This document shows, in pieces, positions 35,306-44,497 of a stretch of 64,000 nucleotides of DNA (position 1 is its first letter; each line of letters starts with the position of its first letter). The DNA comes from Pseudogracilibacillus auburnensis (GTDB taxonomy: Bacteria > Bacillota > Bacilli > Bacillales > Amphibacillaceae), in contig NZ_QJJQ01000014.1 of the NCBI RefSeq assembly GCF_003201975.1, positions 1 to 64,000 of the forward strand, given 5' to 3'. The notes beneath the pieces are model-generated. The model ran no database searches and was not told the origin of the DNA. It saw only the letters and a program-made list of their open reading frames with translations. Made by a program: the position numbers and the translations under genes.

Positions 35306-36129
35306 TTATACTAGTACAGCGCTCTTCACTGCTAATCTATTTAAAAACGCTATCTTCAGTGCTTGATCGTTTGGATTTTCATATTCATCAATACGTAATT
35401 CATTTTCTACATTCGGTTGAATCGTTATTTCACCGTAGTAAGTACCATGGTCAATTAATATACTAACTTCATAGGTACCTTGTTTCGGTAGAATATATTG
35501 GTGATGAATCTCTACATTAAATACATTTTCTTCATCAAATTTCTTCTTTACACGTGCATGAACTTCATAATATTCTCCTAAAAAGTGAGGAACTAAATCA
35601 ACATTCCCATCATAAACTAGCCTTTTTGTTTCCGTAGAGCCAATTTTTGTATTTAAAAATGTCTTTTTCGGTATGACTGTTACCCCAAAATCACCTTTTT
35701 GAGACATTTTCTTAAGTAAATCCGTATTTCCTTGTGCTTTACATCCGAACGCAAAGTCAAAACCAACGACGACATGATTCGTGTTTATCCCAGTAATATA
35801 CGTATGGATAAAATCCTTCGGTGGAAGAGAGGCAAACTTTTTATCGAATTTCATTACGAACAATCTGTCTATTCCACATTGAGCAATTTTAGTTATTTTT
35901 TCTTGTAAAGGGGTAATATATTTTCTGTTTTTCTCCCCTTTAATCACCTCATCAGGATGAGGACTAAATGTTAAAGCTGAGCATAATATTCCATTTGCTT
36001 TTGCATGCTTTTTAGCACGCTCAAACAACTCCTGATGTCCTAGATGAACTCCATCAAAAAATCCAATTGCCATTACATGGGGTTCGATATCTTTTAATTT
36101 ACTGGTATGGTCTAAATAAATAACTTCCA
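35306..36129 (-). CDS. FAD synthetase (RibF-like adenylyltransferase) without riboflavin-kinase motif
   Basis: 274 aa from ATG 36129 (AAGGAGAG upstream). The N-terminal nucleotidyltransferase domain (about 1-185) has GFFDGVHLGHQELF, TFSPHPDEV, VVGFDFAFGCKAQGN and GSTETKRLVYDGNVDLVPHFLG, matching the FMN adenylyltransferase half of RibF/RibC. The C-terminal 90 residues keep a faint LPKQGTYEV echo of the kinase beta-barrel, but the GFPTAN motif needed for riboflavin phosphorylation is absent. I infer it makes FAD from FMN only. Lying between hpaD and hpaC, it probably boosts FAD supply for HpaB/HpaC. Confidence 0.8.
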
Positions 36130-36160
36130 TTTTTGCTCTCCTTCCACCTATGTTCATCCA

Positions 36161-37144
36161 TTACATCGTAAAGTCTGGTTTATATAACGTAAGTTTTGCT
36201 TTTTCTTGTTTAACTTCTTCACCGGTTATGACGTGTAATAACGTTGATGCTTCATCAAACCAACTATCTGGTGCTTCATGTCCCCAGAACGTTTGACGTG
36301 TTTTATCGTGTACACTCCAGCGTTTCGGTTTAAAGTCTCCATCACCTGTAAAGTAATCGCCAAAGTATAACTCGATTCGGTGTCCGTCTGGATCACGTAA
36401 GTATAGGAAAAACGCATTCGATAACCCGTGGCGACCTGGCCCACGCTCAATATTATCAGCCATCCCCATCGACGCTAACACATCACATGCATGAATGAGT
36501 GCGAGTGGATCAGGCAACCAGAAACCTACATGGTGTAAAAGTGGTCCATCTCCATTCATAAATGCTTGGTCATGAACATTACCTTTACGGTGTGTCCAAA
36601 TAGCCCATAATTTACCTTCATCATCTTCTGTGTATTCTGAAGCTCTAAAACCAAATTCCTTATGATAAAAGTCATATGCTTTTTGCACATCAGGTACTAG
36701 ACAGTTTAAATGATCAATACGCTGAATTCTTGCTCCTTTATATAGATCATAACGTTGCATTAAACTATCAACATGTTCCATTTCAGCATAAAATTCTAGT
36801 GGCAGCCCTGAAACATCTTGCATACGTATAGCGCGACCAATCGCACGTTGTTCTCCTTTTTCAACCCATTTATATGGAAGATTATTTGCCTGTGCAACTT
36901 GTTCAATCTTATCTAAATCTGAGTCATCATATACTTTATAACTAATTACCTCTACGGCCGGTTTAGCTGCCTTTTTTAATAAAAGACTATGGTGTCCTTG
37001 TTCTTCATATCCACGTAAATAAATATGATTATCATCTGACTCTGTTTCATATAAACCTAAACCGTCCACATAAAACTTTCTTGACGCTTCTAAATCTGTC
37101 ACATGCAGAACTGCTCTACCTGTTCTTGAAATATTAAAACTCAT
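36161..37144 (-). CDS. hpaD: 3,4-dihydroxyphenylacetate 2,3-dioxygenase (extradiol, VOC type)
   Basis: 327 aa, two tandem vicinal-oxygen-chelate modules. Metal ligands are visible in the C-terminal module: RIDHLNCLV (His), LLHHVGFWL (His) and HRIELYFGDYF (Glu). It resembles the Fe/Mn homoprotocatechuate dioxygenases of Brevibacterium/Arthrobacter. It cleaves homoprotocatechuate to CHMS. It lies 29 bp after hpaB and 31 bp before the FAD synthetase gene, forming a likely operon. Confidence 0.93.
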   Translation of the reverse strand: MSFNISRTGRAVLHVTDLEASRKFYVDGLGLYETESDDNHIYLRGYEEQGHHSLLLKKAAKPAVEVISYKVYDDSDLDKIEQVAQANNLPYKWVEKGEQRAIGRAIRMQDVSGLPLEFYAEMEHVDSLMQRYDLYKGARIQRIDHLNCLVPDVQKAYDFYHKEFGFRASEYTEDDEGKLWAIWTHRKGNVHDQAFMNGDGPLLHHVGFWLPDPLALIHACDVLASMGMADNIERGPGRHGLSNAFFLYLRDPDGHRIELYFGDYFTGDGDFKPKRWSVHDKTRQTFWGHEAPDSWFDEASTLLHVITGEEVKQEKAKLTLYKPDFTM

Positions 37145-37173
37145 TCTTTTTCCCCCTAACCTTATCCTTTAGT

Positions 37174-38637
37174 TTATTTACTTGGTTGTTTTCTTACTTC
37201 CTTTAAAAAGTCAGTAACACGCTGTTTATATGGTTCTTTTTCAAACTTATCAAAATAAGTCATTCCCATACGAACGGGATCTCCAAAGAAATAGTACTCA
37301 TAATGGTTTTGTCTCGAACCGAACGCACTTGCAGTTAAATCCCAAGCTAAACGGAACAATTGAACACGCTCGTAACCATTTAAGTTTTTAGACTGTAATC
37401 CACGATCAATAATTGGTCCAATATCTTCATTTAAAAAGTCTGCTTCTGTAGGAATACCTGTTAAACCAGACGCAGCAAGGACTCGAATAATTTCAGTGAG
37501 TGATGGGTAAATACGTGGGTACCAGTTTCTTGCAGCATCTAATGCAGCAAAATCAGGATTCATCGTCCCGTATTTATCCAATTTTGCATTATGTTCTGCA
37601 CGATATAAATGAGAACGCATTGTTTCTAACGTAATCATAATGTCGCGACCTTTGTCTTTTACATGTTGGAACTGGTCAATTCCAATTGCATCCATAATAC
37701 TTAACGCTACGCCTAAAATAAATTCCGTTTTCACGACTGCTTTTGATAATACTTGGTGCGACATATGGGTAACTGCATTCGTTTCTCCAAATGTACGGTT
37801 ACAAATCGATGAATTACCACATACGAAAACTTTATCCCAAGGAACAAACACGTTATCAAACGAAATGATTGTGTCCCCTTCTTCATAGCGTGATGATAAT
37901 GGATAATCCCATTTATTATCTTTATAATCCCAAGGCTCTCGGCTAATATGGGTTACCCCTGGAGCGTTATTCGGTACGACAAATGCTAATGAATAAGGAT
38001 CATCTAGCTCGCCAGCTTTTTTAACTGTGGACGGGAAAACTAACGTTTCATCCGTTATTGCTCCTTGTGTTGCTAGTAAGCGAATTCCATCGACAACAAT
38101 TCCATCTGAACGTTCTTCTACTAAATGAAGCGCAACATTTGCATCCTTTTGCTCATGCTCAGCTTTTGAACGATTCACTTGCGGGTGAATAAGTGTATGG
38201 GTCAAACTAATATCATTTTCACGTGCATATTCATAATAATCACGGGCGTTTTTAGCAAAGCGTGGATCCGACTCTCCGAATAAATCATTGTTCATTCCCA
38301 TGGCCATTACTTCTGCGTTTAAGTAGTCCGGTGCGCGTCCCATCATTCCGTTATGGGATCGTGCCCACTCTTGAATTGCTTCCCTTCTAGCAACAAGGTC
38401 ATCGATTGTTGTCGGATGTAAAAATGTCATCCCTACTTTGTCACCAGTTGTTGGAGATGTATATAACATTTTGTCAGCCTTTTCATGTTGAAGATCATAA
38501 AGTTTTGCCATTGAATCAATCACATTTTTAAAAGCTGGGTGTGTCGTAACATCTTCGACTCTTTCCCCATTGGCATACACATTATTTTTCGCTTTTTGTA
38601 GTCTTTCTTTATACTGTTTACCAGTTTTCGCTCCCAT
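37174..38637 (-). CDS. hpaB: 4-hydroxyphenylacetate 3-monooxygenase, oxygenase component
   Basis: 487 aa, HpaB/PvcC/4-BUDH fold (acyl-CoA-dehydrogenase-like). Motifs: TFLHPTTIDDLVARREAIQEWARSHNGMMGRAPDYLN, HPQVNRSK, THISREPWD, DNVFVPWDKVFVCGNSSICNRTF, GLTGIPTEADF, FGSRQNHYEYYFFGDPVRMGM. It uses FADH2 from HpaC and O2 to hydroxylate 4-hydroxyphenylacetate to homoprotocatechuate. First gene of a leftward operon, divergent from the LysR regulator. Confidence 0.93.
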   Translation of the reverse strand: MGAKTGKQYKERLQKAKNNVYANGERVEDVTTHPAFKNVIDSMAKLYDLQHEKADKMLYTSPTTGDKVGMTFLHPTTIDDLVARREAIQEWARSHNGMMGRAPDYLNAEVMAMGMNNDLFGESDPRFAKNARDYYEYARENDISLTHTLIHPQVNRSKAEHEQKDANVALHLVEERSDGIVVDGIRLLATQGAITDETLVFPSTVKKAGELDDPYSLAFVVPNNAPGVTHISREPWDYKDNKWDYPLSSRYEEGDTIISFDNVFVPWDKVFVCGNSSICNRTFGETNAVTHMSHQVLSKAVVKTEFILGVALSIMDAIGIDQFQHVKDKGRDIMITLETMRSHLYRAEHNAKLDKYGTMNPDFAALDAARNWYPRIYPSLTEIIRVLAASGLTGIPTEADFLNEDIGPIIDRGLQSKNLNGYERVQLFRLAWDLTASAFGSRQNHYEYYFFGDPVRMGMTYFDKFEKEPYKQRVTDFLKEVRKQPSK

Positions 38638-38800
38638 GATAAACTTCCTCCCTAAAAATCTTTATTTTTTAAAAAATGAAATCGCTTTAGAGTTAAAATG
38701 AATACCCTCATTACAACTCAAAATGTATCTTAAACATTACAGTTATCTAAAAATTAGCTATAATGAAAATGTAAACGATTTCTAATTTCTATTAATCTTA

Positions 38801-38826
38801 TTATCATATATGTTATTATATATGTA
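38801..38826. promoter_or_regulatory. ATCATATATG-type motif in the hpaB promoter region
   Basis: TTATCATATATGTTATTATA followed by TATGTA: two overlapping copies of the motif also found before the TRAP operon and the DapA-like gene. Candidate binding site of the GntR regulator. Confidence 0.5.
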
Positions 38827-38848
38827 AAATATTAAAATTGTTTGTTTT

Positions 38849-38867
38849 GTATATGAAAAACATATAC
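38849..38867. promoter_or_regulatory. Inverted repeat upstream of the LysR gene
   Basis: GTATATG-AAAAA-CATATAC, perfect 7-bp arms, ending 17 bp before the LysR ATG. Candidate autoregulatory site or alternative GntR half-sites. Confidence 0.45.
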
Positions 38868-38884
38868 TAGGAGGGTTAATTAGG

Positions 38885-39760
38885 ATGAATTTAAAGCAAC
38901 TACGATATTTCTATGAAATTGCGAACGAGGGGCAAATCACACGTGCCGCTAAAAAGCTTCATATTGCCCAACCTCCATTAAGTCAATCTTTAAAAGCGTT
39001 AGAGGATCGTTTAGGTGTTATATTATTCGAAAGAAACGGACGCAGAATGGAATTAACAGATGCAGGTGCTGTATTATATGAAAAAGCGAAAGAATTATTT
39101 TATAAAATAGATGAAACGATGATAGAAGTAAAAGAAACTGGCAAAGGGGTTCGTGGTACATTATCAATCGGTTGTAACAAGTCATGTTTTTCTCGGATCC
39201 CGAAAACGATTCGTACGTATCAAGAAAAATATCCACAAGTGAAATTTAAATTATTAGAAGGAGATTCCTATTTTTTAACGAAACAATTAGTGGACCGAGA
39301 GATTGAGGTTGCTATTATTCGGCTGCCAATCGATATGAATGGATTTTCTTATTTGCGCTTGCCAGAAGAGGAATATGTTGTCGTTATACCGAATAATTGG
39401 ATAAATGAACCGGATAAAAAAATGATCTCTATTGAAGAACTTGTCGAGATCCCTCTCCTCTTACTACACCGGATCAGAGGGGTTGGACAATTTGAACTTA
39501 TTATGGACAAATTCCGTGATAAAGGTTTAACACCTAATATCATTTGTGAATCTCCAAATGTTGATATGCTTTTGGGGCTTGTAACGGAAGGGCTAGGTGC
39601 AACTGTTGTTCCAAAATCTACTTTATTAAAGCATAATACGAGTAATGTAAGTGTTCTGCATATTGAGGATACACATATCGTTTCTGAATCAGCTATTATT
39701 TGGTTAAAAGATCGTTATCTTTCCAAAAGTGCAGAACGATTTATTGAATTGTTCAACTAA
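38885..39760 (+). CDS. LysR-family transcriptional regulator
   Basis: 291 aa. N-terminal helix-turn-helix (MNLKQLRYFYEIANEGQITRAAKKLHIAQPPLSQSLKALEDRLGVILFERNGRRMELT), then a LysR substrate domain (about 90-290) with EGDSYFLTKQLVDREIEVAII and GLVTEGLGATVVPKS. CatM/YwbI-like in layout. Divergent from hpaB, so probably an activator of the hpaB-hpaD-FAD synthetase operon responding to an aromatic acid. TAGGAGGG precedes the ATG. Confidence 0.9.
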   Translation: MNLKQLRYFYEIANEGQITRAAKKLHIAQPPLSQSLKALEDRLGVILFERNGRRMELTDAGAVLYEKAKELFYKIDETMIEVKETGKGVRGTLSIGCNKSCFSRIPKTIRTYQEKYPQVKFKLLEGDSYFLTKQLVDREIEVAIIRLPIDMNGFSYLRLPEEEYVVVIPNNWINEPDKKMISIEELVEIPLLLLHRIRGVGQFELIMDKFRDKGLTPNIICESPNVDMLLGLVTEGLGATVVPKSTLLKHNTSNVSVLHIEDTHIVSESAIIWLKDRYLSKSAERFIELFN

Positions 39761-39821
39761 ACTTCTTTCCTGATAAAGTGATGGAAAACACGATATGAGC
39801 GGATTCTGACAATAGTGCGTC

Positions 39822-40124
39822 TTGACCGATTAGGTGGCGCTTCTCTGGGGTTATATGGCGCTCCCTCGAGATTAGGTGGCGCTGCTCCGCGATTAGATGG
39901 CGCTTCCTCGAGATTAGGTGGCGCTGCTCCGCGATTAGATGGCGCTTCCTCGAGATTAGGTGGCGCTGCTCCGGGGTTATATGGCGCTTCCTCGAGATTA
40001 GGTGGCGCTTCTCTGGGGTTATATGGCGCTTCCTCGAGATTAGGTGGCGCTTCTCTGGGGTTACATGGCGCTTCCTCGAGATTAGGTGGCGCTTCTCTGG
40101 GGTTATATGGCGCATCTCGCTAAA
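39822..40124. repeat. 21-bp tandem repeat array of alternating units
   Basis: About 14 units of 21 bp, mostly alternating TCCTCGAGATTAGGTGGCGCT with variants such as GCTCCGCGATTAGATGGCGCT and TCTCTGGGGTTATATGGCGCT. The conserved tail is ATGGCGC/GGTGGCGC. Because 21 is a multiple of 3, both strands show long open frames, but none has a ribosome binding site. On the other strand the unit reads GCGCCAnCTAATCnCGnnnn, the same pattern as the array at 51486. Confidence 0.92.
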
Positions 40125-40188
40125 TTATGTAGCGATTCATTGCATTTTGCGCAAATGCGCAACCAACACAATAAATGTAAGCACCATT

Positions 40189-40719
40189 TTAACATGAGCG
40201 TTCGATAAGCCAATTTACAAATGAAAGCAGATCTGGAAAAGACAAATCTGCTTTCGCATTTCCTCGTCGATTTCCGACTAATACCGTTTTGGTACCTGCT
40301 CCTTTCCCTGCTTCAATGTCTGGTTTTCGATCGCCAACCATATAGCTTTTCGCTAGATCGATTTGATGTTTTTTGGCAAGTTTTATAATCATTTCAGGTT
40401 TAGGTTTCCGACAACGACATTGTGCATCTGGTTTATGGGGGCAAAAAGCGATATCTGTTATTTTAGCATCAAAAGCAGCTAGTTCCGCCAGCATTGTTTC
40501 ATGTACTTTTTCTAAAGCAGCTTTTTTCATATAACCTAACCCAATTCCTCCTTGGTTTGTTACAACAAAAACTAAAAAATGCGCATCATTCAATTTTTTA
40601 ATTGCTTCACCAACCCCATCGAGTAAATAGAAATCGGTTGGTTTGTTGACAAATTTTACTCGGTGGCTTAATACTTCATTAATGACACCATCACGATCGA
40701 GAAAAATACCTTTATTCAA
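40189..40719 (-). CDS. HAD-IIIA phosphatase (GmhB/HisB-N type)
   Basis: 176 aa from a TTG with AAGGGTG upstream. HAD motif I IFLDRDGVINE, motif II VFVVTNQGGIG, motif III KPKPEMI and motif IV MVGDRKPDIEAG. The zinc loop CPHKPDAQCRCRKP is that of D-glycero-D-manno-heptose-1,7-bisphosphate 7-phosphatase. No heptose genes lie nearby, so the substrate may be another sugar phosphate. Confidence 0.88.
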   Translation of the reverse strand: MNKGIFLDRDGVINEVLSHRVKFVNKPTDFYLLDGVGEAIKKLNDAHFLVFVVTNQGGIGLGYMKKAALEKVHETMLAELAAFDAKITDIAFCPHKPDAQCRCRKPKPEMIIKLAKKHQIDLAKSYMVGDRKPDIEAGKGAGTKTVLVGNRRGNAKADLSFPDLLSFVNWLIERSC

Positions 40720-40767
40720 CTACAACACCCTTTATTTAATCTAAAACGAACTTAGGAGGCAACTAAC

Positions 40768-41226
40768 ATGAACAATCGGCAAAAAGTATTATTCAATCAA
40801 CTACAAACCTATCGAAACGAAATATTAGATGTCATTGACGGTATGACTGACAAAGAGGCAGAATTCATACCAACCGGATTTAATAATAATGTTCATTGGA
40901 ACTTAGGTCATATTTATCTTGATCAATATTTATGGATTCAAGCTTTAACAAAGGAAAAAATGGATATTCCGAATATCTTCCATTCTTCCTTTGGATTCGG
41001 TACTTCGCCAAAAGACTTTACAGCCGAAACTCCTTCGATGATTGAATTGAAGAAACTATTGAGCAAACAACCAAACGACATTCAACAAACGTATGGAGAT
41101 AGGCTAGATGAACCATTTCCACCTATTGATATGGAAATGTGTACGCTTGAACAAGTGTTAATCCGAACTATATTCCATGAAGGGATGCATCTTCAGGCAA
41201 TCATGGATATTAAAAAAAGTTTATAG
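40768..41226 (+). CDS. DinB-family four-helix metalloprotein
   Basis: 152 aa. DinB/YfiT-like bundle with the usual metal histidines: HWNLGHIYLDQ (first) and FHEGMHLQAI (two, spaced HxxxH). Such proteins include bacillithiol S-transferases and other thiol enzymes; the exact reaction is unknown here. AGGAGG precedes the ATG. Divergent from the HAD gene. Confidence 0.85.
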   Translation: MNNRQKVLFNQLQTYRNEILDVIDGMTDKEAEFIPTGFNNNVHWNLGHIYLDQYLWIQALTKEKMDIPNIFHSSFGFGTSPKDFTAETPSMIELKKLLSKQPNDIQQTYGDRLDEPFPPIDMEMCTLEQVLIRTIFHEGMHLQAIMDIKKSL

Positions 41227-41235
41227 TGAAAGACT

Positions 41236-41269
41236 CCCCCCCTTGAGAAAGCTAATTTCAAAAGGGGGG
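41236..41269. terminator. Hairpin between convergent dinB-like and catalase genes
   Basis: CCCCCCCTT / AAAGGGGGG with an inner GAAA...TTTC pairing. Strong stem, but the flanking T run is weak on both strands. Confidence 0.5.
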
Positions 41270-41275
41270 CTTGTA

Positions 41276-42880
41276 TTAATACGGCTCTGCATCTTTTCCT
41301 TTTTCTACGGCTTGTTGTGGCGCTTTTTCTGCATCACTATATCCCAGTGGATTGTAGCTTGACCCATCTTTTTTCGCTTTTGCTAAACCTTCCCGTAATC
41401 TACGTCCATACGCTTCATCCGCTTCTTCTGCTAATGTAATCATTTTATCTTGTATACGCGGGTCACATTGAGACAAATCTCCAACTAAATTAGAAATTAG
41501 TTCATCTTTTTCCCAATCTTGAAAGCGCCGATACGTTTCACCCGCTTGTTTTGTATTACTCGTCCGCTCAATCGACTCACGCACCAAGTTCCCTTCTATT
41601 TTTGGTGTATATTCTTGTCCCATTTGCTCCGCTTCCTTTAGTCCGCCTAAAACAGACGGTTCATAATTGATATGCGGATTTTTCTTCCCTCTTGCCTCGG
41701 GTTCATGGCGCATCATACCACCTTCTTGGTTTGTTGCTACTCGCTTTTTCGCTGCATTAATTGGTAGCTGTAAATAATTTGCTCCAACTCGGTACCGTTG
41801 GGTGTCCGAATATGAAAATGTTCGTCCTTGGAGCATCTTATCATCTGAAAAGTCAAGCCCATCGACAAGAACCCCTGTTCCAAATGCAGCTTGTTCTACT
41901 TCAGTAAAATAATTTTCTGGATTTTTATTTAACACCATACGTCCAACAGGAAGCCACGGAAATTGATCCTCTGGCCATAATTTCGTGTCATCTAAAGGAT
42001 CAAAATCTAGTTCGGGATGAGGACCATCTTCCATGATTTGTACGAATAATTCCCATTCCGGGTATTCTTCCCGTTCTATTGCCTCATATAAATCCTGTGT
42101 TGCATGGTTAAAGTTTTTAGCTTGAATTTTTTCAGCCTCTTTTTGAGTTAAATTTTTTATTCCTTGTTTCGGCTCCCAATGATATTTAACAAGAACCGCT
42201 TTCCCCTCCTTGTTCACCCATTTATACGTATTCACCCCTGACCCTTGCATCATTCGATAATTCGCCGGGATTCCCCAAGGTGAATAGATAAAGGTAACCA
42301 TATGAAAAGATTCTGGAGAATTTGCACAAAAATCAAAAAAACGCTCGCTATCTTGATAATTTGTGACTGGATCAGGTCTAAATGCATGGATCATATCGGG
42401 AAATTTCATTGCATCTCGGATAAAGAAAATTTTTAAATTATTCCCGACTAAATCCCAATTTCCATCTTCTGTATAAAATTTAACTGCAAATCCACGTGGA
42501 TCACGAACTGTTTCAGGGGAATGATTTCCATGGACAACCGTCGAGAATCTAACAAAAACAGGCGTTTTCTTTCCCTTTTCTTGAAATACTTTTGCCCGCG
42601 TATATTTGGAAACTGGTTCATCTCCTGCAGTTCCATATGTTTCAAAATAGCCATGTGCCCCTGCCCCACGTGCATGAACAATTCTTTCAGGTATTTTTTC
42701 ACGATCAAAATGACTAATCTTTTCGATAAAATCATAGTTTTCAAGGGTTGCTGGTCCACGATTTCCAACGGTTCTTATATTCTGATTATTTGTGACAGGA
42801 TGTCCTTGTCTCGTCGTCAAGGTGTCATCATGTTCAATATTTGTTTCGTAATCTGAATGTTCTTTTGTCAATACCATCAT
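41276..42880 (-). CDS. katA: Haem catalase
   Basis: 534 aa, clade-type monofunctional catalase. Active-site signature [23 protein letters not shown] with the essential His, [21 protein letters not shown] with the Asn, and the proximal haem ligand in [12 protein letters not shown] (Tyr). It decomposes H2O2. The start is uncertain: two ATGs follow AAAGG closely and a TTG at 42871 has better spacing. No clear PerR box was found upstream. Hydrogen peroxide could arise from the HpaB/HpaC monooxygenase pair, but the link is only by proximity. Confidence 0.93.
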   Translation of the reverse strand: MMVLTKEHSDYETNIEHDDTLTTRQGHPVTNNQNIRTVGNRGPATLENYDFIEKISHFDREKIPERIVHARGAGAHGYFETYGTAGDEPVSKYTRAKVFQEKGKKTPVFVRFSTVVHGNHSPETVRDPRGFAVKFYTEDGNWDLVGNNLKIFFIRDAMKFPDMIHAFRPDPVTNYQDSERFFDFCANSPESFHMVTFIYSPWGIPANYRMMQGSGVNTYKWVNKEGKAVLVKYHWEPKQGIKNLTQKEAEKIQAKNFNHATQDLYEAIEREEYPEWELFVQIMEDGPHPELDFDPLDDTKLWPEDQFPWLPVGRMVLNKNPENYFTEVEQAAFGTGVLVDGLDFSDDKMLQGRTFSYSDTQRYRVGANYLQLPINAAKKRVATNQEGGMMRHEPEARGKKNPHINYEPSVLGGLKEAEQMGQEYTPKIEGNLVRESIERTSNTKQAGETYRRFQDWEKDELISNLVGDLSQCDPRIQDKMITLAEEADEAYGRRLREGLAKAKKDGSSYNPLGYSDAEKAPQQAVEKGKDAEPY

Positions 42881-43041
42881 CCTTTACAAACGTAATTATC
42901 GTTAACGAGTAATTCCATTTTTTATACTTATACTTTATCCAATAAAGTTACAACCATTCATCTACTTCTAACTTTTTCATGTATAAATGTATTTAATTTG
43001 CTTTTCATCTTACTTATTCAAAAAATTATCGAATTAAATGA

Positions 43042-43090
43042 TTGACATTCTAATTAAATCTGTGATACATTTATCTCGAATTAGAGATAT
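43042..43090 (+). promoter_or_regulatory. Promoter with MhqR-type operator
   Basis: TTGACA at 43042-43047 with a weak extended -10 (TGTGATACAT) ending at 43070. It is followed by the near-perfect palindrome TATCTCGAATTAGAGATA at 43072-43089, which matches the B. subtilis MhqR operator (ATCTCGAAT-GAGAT). Confidence 0.75.
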
Positions 43091-43211
43091 TTTATTTAAA
43101 TGTAATATTACTAATGAGTAAAGTAAATAATATAAACTATTTATTATACCATTCGTAACCGAGTAACATATAAATTAAATTTCATGACATCAATTAAATG
43201 GAGGATAAAAA

Positions 43212-44195
43212 ATGAATCATGTAAAAGGAATCCACCACGTAACAGCAATTACAAGCAATGCAGAGAAAAATTATGAATTTTTCACTTATGTTTTAGGGAT
43301 GCGATTAGTGAAAAAAACAGTGAATCAAGATGATATCCAAACGTATCATCTATTTTTCGCAGATGATAAAGGGTCAGCTGGAACAGATATAACCTTTTTT
43401 GACTTTCCAGGTATTTCAAAGGGAACACATGGAACGAATGAAATTTATAAGACAGCATTTCGAGTACCTTCAGATGTTGCATTAGACTACTGGGTTAAAC
43501 GTTTTGATCGTTTAGGAATAAAACATACAGGGGTTAAAGAGTTATTTGGTAAACAAACATTATCATTTGTCGATTTTGACGACCAACAGTACCAACTTGT
43601 TTCAGATGAAAATAATAAAGGCATCGAACCAGGGACTCCTTGGGAAAAAGGACCAATACCATTGGAATTTGCCATTATTGGACTAGGGCCAATTCACATT
43701 CGTGTCGACCAATTCGATTACTTTAAAGAGTTTCTTGAAAAAGTGATGTTATTCAGAGAAATCGCAAGTGAAGGCTCGCTTCATTTATTTGAAGTTGGTG
43801 AAGGTGGTAATGGTGCCCAAGTCATTGTGGAATATAACAATGTATTACCACCGGGACAACAAGGTTTCGGTACAATACACCACGCAGCATTTCGTGTAGA
43901 AAATACAGAGGTATTACATGAATGGATGAACCGTATGGAAAGCTTTGGATTTGGCACTTCCGGTTATGTGGATCGATTTTTCTTCGAGTCATTATATGCT
44001 CGCGTAGCACCTGGTATTTTATTCGAGTGGGCTACCGATGGGCCGGGTTTTATGGGGGATGAACCGTATGAAACTTTAGGTGAAAGGTTATCTTTACCAC
44101 CCTTTTTGGAAGATAAACGTCAACAAATTGAAGAGATGGTCCGCCCTATCAATACGATTCGCAGCACAATTGAATTTGAAAAAGAATACGAATAA
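43212..44195 (+). CDS. MhqA/MhqO-like ring-cleaving dioxygenase (glyoxalase superfamily), copy 1
   Basis: 327 aa, VOC-fold protein with duplicated modules: GIHHVTAITSNAEKNYEFFTYVLGMRLVKKTVNQDD, then FGTIHHAAFRV and FEWATDGPGFMGDEP. The HH and Glu positions are the metal ligands of this family. B. subtilis homologues MhqA, MhqE and MhqO cleave hydroquinones or catechols and are repressed by MhqR, whose operator is present upstream. Its likely role is detoxifying quinone-forming catechols, which the neighbouring hpa pathway could generate. Confidence 0.9.
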   Translation: MNHVKGIHHVTAITSNAEKNYEFFTYVLGMRLVKKTVNQDDIQTYHLFFADDKGSAGTDITFFDFPGISKGTHGTNEIYKTAFRVPSDVALDYWVKRFDRLGIKHTGVKELFGKQTLSFVDFDDQQYQLVSDENNKGIEPGTPWEKGPIPLEFAIIGLGPIHIRVDQFDYFKEFLEKVMLFREIASEGSLHLFEVGEGGNGAQVIVEYNNVLPPGQQGFGTIHHAAFRVENTEVLHEWMNRMESFGFGTSGYVDRFFFESLYARVAPGILFEWATDGPGFMGDEPYETLGERLSLPPFLEDKRQQIEEMVRPINTIRSTIEFEKEYE

Positions 44196-44283
44196 AGCTT
44201 ATAAAAAAATGAACCCATATTGCTACGTTCGTTAAATAAAAATGTTCATTTATTTGAGTCAATTTCTTCTATAATCATTCCAT

Positions 44284-44386
44284 AAATCCGGACATGACAT
44301 ATTAAAAATTTCAGTATCTAGGTATTTAACTACCACCTAGAGTGGAAACCAATAACTAATCCGTTGTCCGGATTTTTAACTGAAAT
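44284..44386. other. Structured intergenic element between the two dioxygenase genes
   Basis: Outer stem AAATCCGGACA (44284-44294) / TGTCCGGATTT (44365-44375), perfect 11 bp, encloses a hairpin CTAGGT/ACCTAG (about 44319-44340). TTTCAGT inside (from about 44309) is complementary to ACTGAAA just outside (44379-44386), allowing a pseudoknot or switch. The gap 44196-44497 otherwise shows only the promoter-like AT region of the next gene. Confidence 0.5.
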
Positions 44387-44497
44387 ATTAAATGACGAAA
44401 TTGATTCATAGTATCACTATTTTTTGACTGAAAAACTTATGAAGCTAAAAAAGAATGTTCGGTTGTACAGAAGTCTCTATGTAAAGGAGCGAAATCA

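Noticed and set aside
39753-40123. Repetitive frames on both strands (RLGGASS-like and RKRHLI-like)
   Set aside because: A 21-bp unit without in-frame stops gives such frames automatically; no ribosome binding site.
42881-43041. PerR box for catalase
   Set aside because: No convincing TTATAATnATTATAA-like palindrome could be found in the upstream AT-rich sequence.
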